Assembly: GCA_945883805.1 (NCBI GenBank) | Contig: CAMCYE010000012.1 | Span: 1 to 50,138 of the forward strand | Length of the DNA stretch: 50,138 nt | DNA from: Victivallis vadensis | Lineage (GTDB): Bacteria > Verrucomicrobiota > Lentisphaeria > Victivallales > GWF2-50-93 | Direction: 5' to 3' | Shown here: positions 8,612-15,364 of the stretch, one piece after another | How positions within the stretch are numbered: the stretch's first letter is position 1 | Layout of the letters: each line of letters begins with the position of its first letter | The notes under the pieces: generated by a model | What the model was told of the DNA's origin: nothing | Seen by the model: the letters and a program-made list of their open reading frames with translations, nothing else | Databases searched by the model: none | Made by a program: the position numbers and the translations under genes

Positions 8612-8768
8612 GTTGGGTGTAACTCTTTCCGTACATTTTTTAAGCCAAGTCGTCTCAGATCCCGAGTCCCATCATGAGCTCGGGGCAGACGCTTGGCGTT
8701 CCCGGGAACGCTGACCGTCTGGTCGGCTCTGTTTATTTTCCTGTGCGGAGGATTTTCGCCGAAGGTAC
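8612..8768. repeat. GTTCCCGGGAACGC repeat family, full-length copy A
   Basis: The element starts GTTGGGTGTAACTCTTTCCG and ends near TGTGCGGAGGATTTTCGCCG, degenerate inverted ends. In the middle lie CGAGTCCCATCATGAGCTCG, CAGACGCTTGGC, the palindrome GTTCCCGGGAAC at about 8698-8709, and CGTCTGGTCGG. Copies are at 11644-11707 (partial), 23101-23218 (internal deletion) and 48885-49038 (full, opposite orientation). Short open frames crossing it are not credible genes. Confidence 0.8.
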
Positions 8769-8860
8769 CCGGAAAAACCGAGATGCTTTCAAAGACAATG
8801 TCAAGAAAAAATATCTGCAAGGTTCTGGCATTTCGCAATTTAAAAATATTTACAGAAAAA

Positions 8861-8907
8861 ACACCATATATTGTGGTTTTCGATTTGCTAACCACTATAA
8901 AAAGTAT
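8861..8907. promoter_or_regulatory. Tandem NrdR-box operator upstream of nrdD
   Basis: Box 1, ACACCATATATTGTGG (8861-8876), is a near-match to the known NrdR palindrome (ACACwATATATwGTGT). Box 2, CCACTATAAAAAGTAT (8892-8907), is a weaker match. The boxes are 15 bases apart, 31 bases start to start, which is the phased spacing NrdR requires in characterised systems. This predicts repression of the class III ribonucleotide reductase by NrdR when dATP is high. The nrdR gene itself is not in the window. Confidence 0.75.
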
Positions 8908-9027
8908 TAAAATAAAATTGTCAAAGTATTAAATTTTTGATGTCTGACTGTCAGAAGTAGGGCGAATAGCAGGTTTCATCGGGTTAAATCCAGGGTACTT
9001 ATCGGAAAAATGACTAAGGGGTTTTTT

Positions 9028-11031
9028 ATGTCTGTAAAATTGATTTATGACCGGATACGCAAGAGAGACGGGAGAATAGTTGAATTTGATGCCGAGAGAA
9101 TAACGCTTGCAGTGAACAAGGCCCTCAAGGCGGTCGGCACCGGCAATGAAAAGCTTGCCAAGACAATCTGCTCGGATGTCGTAACATCCCTCAACGGGAT
9201 AAAGGTAGATGAAAATATTCCTGATATTGAGCTGATACAGGATTTGGTTGAACAGGCGTTCATCCGCAAGGGGCTTACAAAAGCCGCAAAATCATACATC
9301 CTCTATCGCGCCCAGCACGATAAAATCCGTGAAAGCAAGAAACTGATGATGGACGTGCAGGATCTCGTCTCATCGTACATCGAACAGAATGACTGGAGGG
9401 TGAATGAAAATTCCAATGCGGGCTATTCTTATGCAAGCCTTCTCAATCATGTGAGCGGATCCGTTGTCGCACATTATACCCTTTCAAACATATACCCCAA
9501 GGAAATAGCCAACGCGCACAAGGACGCCGATTTCCATCTTCACGACCTGTCCTGCGGAATAGTAGGATACTGCGCCGGATGGAGCCTCCGCCAGCTGTTG
9601 ATGGAGGGATTCAGAGGCTGTCAGGGGCGCGCCAGCGCAGGGGCCGCAAAACATTTCGATACCGCCCTCGGCCAGATTGTGAATTTCCTGTGTACTCTTC
9701 AGACAGAATGGGCCGGTGCACAGGCCTTCAGTTCGTTCGACACCCTTCTCGCCCCTTTCGTCAGGCAGGATAATCTAACATACGATGAAATAAAACAGAA
9801 TCTGCAGCAGTTTGTGTTCGGATTGAATATCGCCAGCAGATGGGGTCAGACTCCTTTCACAAACCTCACGTTCGACTGGGTCATCCCGGAAGATCTCAGG
9901 AATACTCCGGTGATAATCGGCGGAAAAATACAAGACGGGAAAGTCTACGGCGATTTCCAGATAGAAATGGATCTCATCAACAGGGCTTTCCTTGAAGTGA
10001 TGAGCGCAGGCGACCGCGACGGGAGGATATTCACGTTTCCGATCCCGACATACAATATAACAAGCGATTTCGACTGGGAGAGCGACAATGCTAAACTCCT
10101 CTTCAAGGTCACCGGGAAATACGGGCTCCCCTACTTCCAGAATTTCATCAAGAGCGACCTCAAGCCCGGCGACGTGAGAAGCATGTGCTGCCGTCTCCAG
10201 ATGGACATCCGCGAACTTCGCAACAAGACCGGTGGACTTTTCGGCGCCGGAGAGCAGACCGGTTCAATCGGCGTGGTGACAATCAATATGCCCAGGATCG
10301 GCTATCTCGCGAAAAACGAGCCTGAATTTTTCTCGAGGCTCGGAAGTCTGATGGACATGGCGAAGGAATCCCTTGAAATCAAACGCAAAATAGTGCAGCG
10401 CCACCTCGACGGGGATCTGCTCCCGTACACGAAGACATATCTCGGCACATTGAAAAACCATTTCAGCACAATCGGGCTTGTCGGAATGAATGAGGCATGC
10501 CTGAATTTCAAAGGCTGCTGCATTGCCGACAAGGAGGGAATGGAATTCTCCGTCAAAGTCCTGAATTTCATGAGGGACAGGATTTCCGATTATCAGGCGC
10601 AGACAGGGCACATCTACAATCTTGAGGCGACACCGGCTGAAGGTACAAGCTACCGTCTCGCGAAAATAGACAAGAAAAGATATCCGGAAATCATCTGTGC
10701 CGGCGATTCGGATCCGTATTATACGAATTCATCCCAGCTTCCAGTAGGCTATACCGACGACATATTCGACGCCCTGGATATCCAGGAACCCCTTCAGTCC
10801 AGATACACCGGAGGAACAGTGTTCCACGGGTTTGTAGGGGAACGGATCGAGGATGAGAGACAGGTTGCGGCCCTGGTGAAGAGAATCGCTGAAAATTACA
10901 GGATTCCCTACTTCACCATCACCCCGACATTCAGCATCTGCCCGGTTCACGGATATATAGCGGGAGAACATCACGAGTGCCCGAAGCACACCGAGAATGA
11001 ACCTCACAGTTTGACGATGATGACGGCGTGA
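9028..11031 (+). CDS. nrdD: Class III anaerobic ribonucleoside-triphosphate reductase, large part lacking the glycyl-radical tail
   Basis: The enzyme reduces NTPs to dNTPs without oxygen. It has an N-terminal ATP-cone (IRKRDGRIVEFDAERITLAV) that senses ATP/dATP, followed by the ten-stranded catalytic barrel (VGYCAGWSLRQLLMEGFRG, NLTFDWVIPEDLRNTP, MCCRLQMDIRELRNKTGGLF, SIGVVTINMPRIGYLA). The protein ends at ICPVHGYIAGEHHECP followed by KHTENEPHSLTMMTA. In typical NrdD this CP leads on to a second zinc half-site and the radical-bearing loop; here those lie in a separate ORF at 11164. I chose the ATG at 9028 because AAGGGG sits 6 bases upstream; an ATG at 9010 lacks this. Length is 667 residues. 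NrdR boxes lie about 120 bases upstream. Confidence 0.93.
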   Translation: MSVKLIYDRIRKRDGRIVEFDAERITLAVNKALKAVGTGNEKLAKTICSDVVTSLNGIKVDENIPDIELIQDLVEQAFIRKGLTKAAKSYILYRAQHDKIRESKKLMMDVQDLVSSYIEQNDWRVNENSNAGYSYASLLNHVSGSVVAHYTLSNIYPKEIANAHKDADFHLHDLSCGIVGYCAGWSLRQLLMEGFRGCQGRASAGAAKHFDTALGQIVNFLCTLQTEWAGAQAFSSFDTLLAPFVRQDNLTYDEIKQNLQQFVFGLNIASRWGQTPFTNLTFDWVIPEDLRNTPVIIGGKIQDGKVYGDFQIEMDLINRAFLEVMSAGDRDGRIFTFPIPTYNITSDFDWESDNAKLLFKVTGKYGLPYFQNFIKSDLKPGDVRSMCCRLQMDIRELRNKTGGLFGAGEQTGSIGVVTINMPRIGYLAKNEPEFFSRLGSLMDMAKESLEIKRKIVQRHLDGDLLPYTKTYLGTLKNHFSTIGLVGMNEACLNFKGCCIADKEGMEFSVKVLNFMRDRISDYQAQTGHIYNLEATPAEGTSYRLAKIDKKRYPEIICAGDSDPYYTNSSQLPVGYTDDIFDALDIQEPLQSRYTGGTVFHGFVGERIEDERQVAALVKRIAENYRIPYFTITPTFSICPVHGYIAGEHHECPKHTENEPHSLTMMTA

Positions 11032-11035
11032 TTAA

Positions 11036-11058
11036 TTACGAATTATGAATTACGAATC
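11036..11058. repeat. Short ATTACGAAT tandem repeat
   Basis: ATTACGAATTATGAATTACG lies directly after the nrdD stop. A similar run of GAATTACGAATT and GGGAATT units occurs at 46170-46215. It is simple, low-complexity DNA sitting between the two parts of the split reductase. Confidence 0.5.
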
Positions 11059-11163
11059 GCAATAGAAATTTTTAAATAAAAAATCAATTAAATCAGTCCC
11101 GCTCCACTGCCACCCATGGAGCAGGACAAGGAGGGGAATGTGACAAAAAAGGAGTCGACTACA

Positions 11164-11313
11164 ATGGCAAAATGCGGAATGAAAACAGAAATTTTCAGCA
11201 GGGTGTGCGGCTATCACCGTCCGATCAAGAACTGGAACAAGGGCAAACAGGAAGAATTTAAAGACAGGAAAGTGTTTTCCACTGAAACCAAGAAGAAGGA
11301 AAAAGTGGCCTGA
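11164..11313 (+). CDS. Stand-alone glycyl-radical domain of class III ribonucleotide reductase
   Basis: The 49-residue product begins MAKCGMKTEIFSRVCGYH and continues RPIKNWNKGKQEEFKDRKVF, which reproduces the C-terminal end of standard NrdD proteins (CG..TE.FSR..GYYRP..NWN.GK..EF.DRK). Gly16 in RVCGY corresponds to the residue that holds the glycyl radical. AAGGAG lies 9 bases before the ATG, so it has its own translation start; a GTG 24 bases earlier is possible. It is 132 bases behind the truncated nrdD and in front of nrdG. I infer that it joins the large part to rebuild the active enzyme, much as the small protein YfiD/GrcA supplies a spare radical domain to pyruvate formate-lyase. Its lysine-rich last residues are not conserved family sequence. 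Confidence 0.85.
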   Translation: MAKCGMKTEIFSRVCGYHRPIKNWNKGKQEEFKDRKVFSTETKKKEKVA

Positions 11314-11335
11314 TATTTCGGTCGTGTAGAGTATA

Positions 11336-11406
11336 ACCATGGAGGCGCAGAGACTCAGAAGTGTTTTAATGATATATAAATCTCTGTGCCTTTGTGTCTC
11401 CGTGGT
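11336..11406. repeat. ACCACGGAGGC-type inverted repeat
   Basis: ACCATGGAGGCGCAGAGACT at the left is partly complementary to CTCTGTGCCTTTGTGTCTCC-GTGGT at the right. Related copies are at 24054-24105 and 28085-28171. This type of repeat is familiar from large environmental bacterial genomes, including the PVC group. Nothing gene-like lies in it. Confidence 0.65.
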
Positions 11407-11529
11407 CAATTTGCGTTAATGAATTTTAAAGTTGAATATAGTAATGCGGGCCTTGGTCGCCTATGGCGGCGCCACAGGCGGGTAAACTTTAGCCTGCAAT
11501 TTCCCTTATGTTTCAATATTAATTTAACT

Positions 11530-11583
11530 ACAGGCTGAAGCCTGTGTTACTTAAAGTTGCGGCTCTTTGTCCGCCTAATTAAA
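11530..11583. repeat. Two adjacent hairpin repeats
   Basis: A single mini-hairpin arm (ACAGGCTGAAGCCTGT followed by GTTAC) is directly followed at 11554-11583 by AAGTTGCGGC-TCTTT-GTCCGCCTAATTAAA. The first belongs to the paired-hairpin family (4280, 7374, 29366, 46241) but as one arm only. The second is the fourth copy of the AAGTTGyGGC hairpin and has one broken pair. The rest of the 430-base gap before nrdG holds no gene. Confidence 0.6.
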
Positions 11584-11643
11584 CGGAGTTTTACCGGCGG
11601 AATTTACCGGCTCTGTTTTTTTGCCATTACATCACCAATTTGG

Positions 11644-11707
11644 TGGCGTCCCCGGGAACGCCGACTGTCTAGTCGGCTTTGTTTCCTGTGCGGAAGGACT
11701 TCGGTCA
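11644..11707. repeat. GTTCCCGGGAACGC repeat family, partial copy B
   Basis: Only the right half of the family is present: GGCGTCCCCGGGAACGC, CGACTGTCTAGTCGG and CTGTGCGGAAGGACTTCGG. The central palindrome has one substitution (GTCCCCGGGAAC). It lies directly upstream of nrdG, between a possible promoter region and the nrdG start. Confidence 0.65.
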
Positions 11708-11746
11708 AGCAAATCTGGGAATTATATAAAAAGGAAGAATTTTCTT

Positions 11747-12469
11747 ATGGATATCCGGGGACTGACAAAATTCTCCCTTATTGATTTCCCGGGGAAGCTG
11801 GCCTGCATCCTGTACGCGGGAGGCTGTAATTTCAGATGCCCGTACTGCCATAATCCGCATCTTGTCCTGAATCCCGAAATACAGCCGCGACTGTCGGACC
11901 AGTTCATATTCAGTTTTCTGGAAAACAGGAGGGGAAAGCTTGAGGGTGTAGTGTTAAGTGGTGGCGAACCCTCCGCGCATCCGGGGCTTGTGGGGTTTTC
12001 TGAAAAAATAAAAGCCCTCGGCTATCTTATAAAAATTGACACCAACGGAAGCAATCCCGATGCTGTTGCGGATGCGCATGGGAAAGGGTTGGTTGACGCG
12101 CTGGGAATAGATTACAAGACTACGGCGTCTTCCTATGGTGATTTGACGAAATGCGGAATTGACGATATTGCCGGACTTGTCCGGAAAACCATTTCATACG
12201 CAATAAGCAACAATGTATCCGTTGACGTAAGGACGACCATCCATAAGAAGTTGCATACACCCGAGGTTCTCATGCAGATGCGGGGGGAACTCAACAGTCT
12301 TGGCGTAGCCGCATGGACGCTCCAGCAATTTCATGACGCGGAAATAATAGACGACTCCCTCTCCGGCGATCCCACCTATTCCGATGCGGAGCTGATTGGA
12401 ATCGCAGGCGGTCTCGGGAACCATACCCGGGTGAGAGGGCTGAAGGGCTCTTTCATTTTCAATTCGTAG
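11747..12469 (+). CDS. nrdG: Anaerobic ribonucleotide reductase activating protein (radical SAM)
   Basis: This activase cleaves S-adenosylmethionine with a [4Fe-4S] cluster and installs the glycyl radical on NrdD, here presumably on the separate 49-residue domain. The 240-residue protein begins MDIRGLTKFSLIDFPGKLAC and has the cluster motif GGCNFRCPYCHNP (CX3CX2C) near residue 27, then VVLSGGEP, the GGE motif for SAM binding. It matches the longer NrdG2-type activase rather than the about 155-residue E. coli form. I chose ATG 11747 because AAGGAAG lies 9 bases upstream; the longer frame from 11621 is translated repeat. Confidence 0.92.
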   Translation: MDIRGLTKFSLIDFPGKLACILYAGGCNFRCPYCHNPHLVLNPEIQPRLSDQFIFSFLENRRGKLEGVVLSGGEPSAHPGLVGFSEKIKALGYLIKIDTNGSNPDAVADAHGKGLVDALGIDYKTTASSYGDLTKCGIDDIAGLVRKTISYAISNNVSVDVRTTIHKKLHTPEVLMQMRGELNSLGVAAWTLQQFHDAEIIDDSLSGDPTYSDAELIGIAGGLGNHTRVRGLKGSFIFNS

Positions 12470-12487
12470 CGAATTTTCAGAGGTTCC

Positions 12488-12892
12488 CTAAACTTTAACG
12501 TCATTGATCAATTTTTGAATTTCATCAAACTCACTTTGCGACAGGTGTTTTTGAACTACGGCCAATTTCCTGACACCGTGGTTCTGAACCAGGAATTTGA
12601 TATCGTACTCGTAGTCAGTGACTTTTTTCCAGTTTCCGTTAATGGAATGCTGGATCCATCTGTATGCCTTGAGTTCCAGTAATGACTGGGGACTGGCGAT
12701 CTGATTGCCCTCTTCCGTCTCGTATATCTCCTTGAAGAACTTACTGCCGTTGGCATTGCAGTAGTCAACTCCGTCTTTGTGAATGAACTTCTCCTTGGTT
12801 GAAAGATCATTTACGAGATAGTCAATGTCAAGTGTGTTTCTTGATGAACCGAGAGCCACCAGTGCTCTGCCTCCGATTAAAATTTTATTCAT
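12488..12892 (-). CDS. Small nucleotidyltransferase-fold protein
   Basis: The 134-residue product starts MNKILIGGRALVALGSSRNT and LDIDYLV, which resembles the GG-A-x-G-x-R-T-x-DxD pattern of minimal nucleotidyltransferases such as those in AbiEii-like and related toxin-antitoxin systems. Asp22 and Asp24 would be the metal ligands. The remainder (SPQSLLELKAYRWIQHS, a typical LL-LKA region) fits the same superfamily. A good ribosome binding site (AAGGAG) precedes the ATG. It is convergent with nrdG and no clear partner toxin lies next to it, so a toxin-antitoxin role is not shown. It could equally be a domestic or decayed NTase. Confidence 0.6.
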   Translation of the reverse strand: MNKILIGGRALVALGSSRNTLDIDYLVNDLSTKEKFIHKDGVDYCNANGSKFFKEIYETEEGNQIASPQSLLELKAYRWIQHSINGNWKKVTDYEYDIKFLVQNHGVRKLAVVQKHLSQSEFDEIQKLINDVKV

Positions 12893-12942
12893 CCCTTATC
12901 TCCTTTTCACTTATGACGATTTAGGAAATCCTTGAAAACCAT

Positions 12943-13716
12943 TCATTTGCAGGCGTCTGTTTTCTTCAGTTTGAACGCCACTGAATACGGGCGGGATTTG
13001 CCGTTGCTCAGCTGCCGTTTGTTTGCCGCAAGATGGTATCTTTCACGCGCAATACTCGGCTCATTGAAATCCGCAATTTCGAAACCGGCACTCCTGAAAG
13101 CCTTCCAGTATGCGGAGAGCGGCCTATGAAACCAGATGAACTCCGACTTGAAATGTCCCCAGGCCGGAGAGACCTGTCGAGCCTCTTCAAAGTAATTGTA
13201 GTCCCATACGTATGTCACCGTGCCGTCCTGGTCGTTTACAGCAGCTCTGGCCTGAGGAAAACAGGGGTGGGAAAACACGAGCACTGCAACACCCTCCGGT
13301 TTTAACACCCGATGGAATGACTTCATGGCACCATGCAGATCCCTCAGATCCATGAGGACATAGTTTGAGACAACCATGTCAAAACAGCATGTGTCAAGCG
13401 TACGCAGTTCCGAACATGAGTCAATGCGGAAATCCATGTCCGGATTTTTCTGGCGGGCAATCTCGATCATTTTGGATGACAGGTCAATTCCGATGACGGA
13501 AGCGCCCCTGTCGCAAAGTTTCCTGGAAAGATAGCCGGTGCCGCATCCGGCGTCGAGGACGTTTAGGCCACGCACCGCCCCCACAAGTTTCCATAGGACA
13601 GGATCGGAATTAAGAAGACGGTTGCTGTCTCCTTTGTCGCCGACCTGGGCCTCCCAGTCGGAAGAGACTTGATCCCAGAAGTTGCGTACATCGTCATCCC
13701 CGACATTTTTGTTCAT
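12943..13716 (-). CDS. Class I SAM-dependent methyltransferase
   Basis: The 257-residue protein has the Rossmann methyltransferase core: motif I VLDAGCGTGYLSRKL near residue 52, the acidic end of strand 2 in VIGIDLSSKMIEIAR, and motif IV region FDMVVSNYVLMDL, followed by the HRVLKPEG motif common in Methyltransf_11 proteins. The C-terminal half (VWDYNYFEEARQ, EFIWFHRPLSAY) resembles methyltransferases of small molecules. The substrate is unknown. I favour the ATG at 13716 (GGAA 11 bases upstream) over 13788, because the first 24 residues of the longer frame are not family-like. The adjacent dehydrogenase gene is divergent. Confidence 0.8.
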   Translation of the reverse strand: MNKNVGDDDVRNFWDQVSSDWEAQVGDKGDSNRLLNSDPVLWKLVGAVRGLNVLDAGCGTGYLSRKLCDRGASVIGIDLSSKMIEIARQKNPDMDFRIDSCSELRTLDTCCFDMVVSNYVLMDLRDLHGAMKSFHRVLKPEGVAVLVFSHPCFPQARAAVNDQDGTVTYVWDYNYFEEARQVSPAWGHFKSEFIWFHRPLSAYWKAFRSAGFEIADFNEPSIARERYHLAANKRQLSNGKSRPYSVAFKLKKTDACK

Positions 13717-13882
13717 TCCGTTTTTTCCGTTCAACTGATAAAATTTTTGATTTTCCTGACCTTGAAAAGATAATCGGACGCGGAACATAAAGCAAGTATG
13801 TCAGGCTTTTAACTTCCATTCCATATGATATATTGAGTTTTTTTTAACGTTACTACACTTTAGAAACATCAGGAGGGATATG

Positions 13883-15172
13883 ATGAATAAGCAAATCAGT
13901 CTGGCCCTTATAGGCGCTGGGAACAGGGGGCAGGGTATTTTCGGACAGTATGCTCTGGATATGCCGCACCGCGCGAAATTCACCGCAGTAGTTGAGCCGG
14001 ATCAGGCGAAACGCGAGTTGTTCTCGGCGAACCACAAAATACCTCAGAAAAGGGTATTCGCCGATTATGAATCTTTTTTTAAAGCCGATATCAGGGACAT
14101 TGACGGAGTCGTTATCGCAACTTTGGAAGATCAGAGGATCACTCCAGTGCTGAAATCAATGGAGAAAGGATATCACATCTTGGTGGAGAAACCACTATGC
14201 TCCAATGTCGCCGAACTTATCAGGCTGTACGATGCGGCAAAAGATTATCCGGGCATTCTGATTGTCTGCCATCAGATGCGTCTCACCCCGCGTTACCGCT
14301 TGATCAAGAATCTTGTGGATTCGGGAAGATACGGTGAAATTGTCTGCATCCAGCATAGCGAAAATCTCTCATACTCCCATATGGCGCACTCATTTGTCCG
14401 AGGTTTCTTCAATTCGTCAAAACTTACGCCCATGCTACTGGCGAAATCCTGCCATGACATGGATATGCTGTCGTATATCGTCGGGAAAAAGGCAAAAAAG
14501 ATTGCATCCTTCGGCTCCCTGAAATATTTCCGCAAAGAGAACTGTCCGGCTGGCGCCCCAAAGTTCTGCCTGGAAGGCTGTAGACATTACCACGCCTGCC
14601 CGTATCATGTGCTGAAACTCTATTTTGAACCGGACACGGATCCGGCCTACCTGCGGCAGATGGGCGTAATCAAAGACAAGGATCAACTGCGTGAACTGCT
14701 GATGAAAAACCGTTTCGGCAGGTGCGTTTTTCAGACAGACAACGATGTCGTCGACAATCAAACCGTACAGATCGAATTCGAAAACGACATCCATGTCTCA
14801 TTCACCATGTGCGGACATAACGGACTGGAACGCCGCATGACCAAAATCAGCATGACCAACGGTGAAATTGATTACGACGGAATCAGCGGACTGATCAAAG
14901 CATATTCATTCGAGCCGCTTCTTGAAGAGACGCTCAAAGTCAACGCCGGCGGAACTCATGGGGGTGGCGACCGCGCAATAATGGACAATTTCACCGAAGC
15001 CATCGAGACAGGAGATAAATCGATACTCTATACCCCGATAAAAGACTCCTTGGACGGGCATCTTATGGTTTTTGCCGCAGAAGAGTCCAGAAAGACCGGG
15101 ACGGTTGTTGACATGCGGAAATATGAGACCGCTGTCCGCGCTACCATAGATTTGGCAATTGCAAATTCATAG
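13883..15172 (+). CDS. Gfo/Idh/MocA-family oxidoreductase with cysteine cluster
   Basis: A cytoplasmic NAD(P)-dependent sugar or inositol dehydrogenase type. The 429 residues start with the Rossmann loop ALIGAGNRGQG and contain the EKPLC motif (catalytic Lys) near residue 111. A cysteine-rich segment at about residues 220-245 (CPAGAPKFCLEGCRHYHACP) holds four Cys, a feature of one subgroup of this family. The C-terminal domain ends with GTHGGGDRAIMDNF and DSLDGHLMVFAAEES. Two in-frame ATGs occur (13880, 13883); AGGAGG at 13871 is better spaced for 13883. It precedes GH78- and GH20-like genes, suggesting it handles a sugar they release. The substrate is not readable from sequence. Confidence 0.88.
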   Translation: MNKQISLALIGAGNRGQGIFGQYALDMPHRAKFTAVVEPDQAKRELFSANHKIPQKRVFADYESFFKADIRDIDGVVIATLEDQRITPVLKSMEKGYHILVEKPLCSNVAELIRLYDAAKDYPGILIVCHQMRLTPRYRLIKNLVDSGRYGEIVCIQHSENLSYSHMAHSFVRGFFNSSKLTPMLLAKSCHDMDMLSYIVGKKAKKIASFGSLKYFRKENCPAGAPKFCLEGCRHYHACPYHVLKLYFEPDTDPAYLRQMGVIKDKDQLRELLMKNRFGRCVFQTDNDVVDNQTVQIEFENDIHVSFTMCGHNGLERRMTKISMTNGEIDYDGISGLIKAYSFEPLLEETLKVNAGGTHGGGDRAIMDNFTEAIETGDKSILYTPIKDSLDGHLMVFAAEESRKTGTVVDMRKYETAVRATIDLAIANS

Positions 15173-15346
15173 AGGCAATTTCAAAATTGCCGAATCTAAG
15201 GTAGGGATGGCCCTCCGACCTGTCCGCCATAGTCCGCCACGGCGGACGAAGGGGGAGCCGTCCGTTTTGAGGCGGCGCGTTGCGGACTTCGGCGAGCTCA
15301 GTTGACCCGAGAACGCGCCTACCTTAGGCATTTTAAAATTGGCTCC
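15173..15346. repeat. Inverted-repeat element filling the gap to the GH78 gene
   Basis: Outer arms AATTTCAAAATTGCC (15178-15192) and CATTTTAAAATTGG (about 15329-15342), with CTAAGGTAGG and CCTACCTTAGG just inside, enclose GC-rich DNA with further small palindromes (GTCCGCCACGGCGGAC). The AATTTCAAAATTGCC arm recurs at about 39811-39832. The whole gap is repeat; no terminator or promoter can be singled out. Confidence 0.6.
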
Positions 15347-15364
15347 ATATAATAGGAGACTTAA

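Noticed and set aside
8393..8932. Several 60-98 codon frames between maf and nrdD
   Set aside because: They translate the MITE-like element and the GTTCCCGGGAACGC repeat; the NrdR operator lies across the longest of them.
11557..11784. 75-codon frame before nrdG and the long start of nrdG at 11621
   Set aside because: Both read through repeat copy B; the ATG at 11747 has a proper ribosome binding site and the conserved activase N-terminus.
12488..12892. Complete toxin-antitoxin pair
   Set aside because: Only an NTase-fold protein is present; the neighbouring gene is an ordinary methyltransferase on the same strand and not a known partner.
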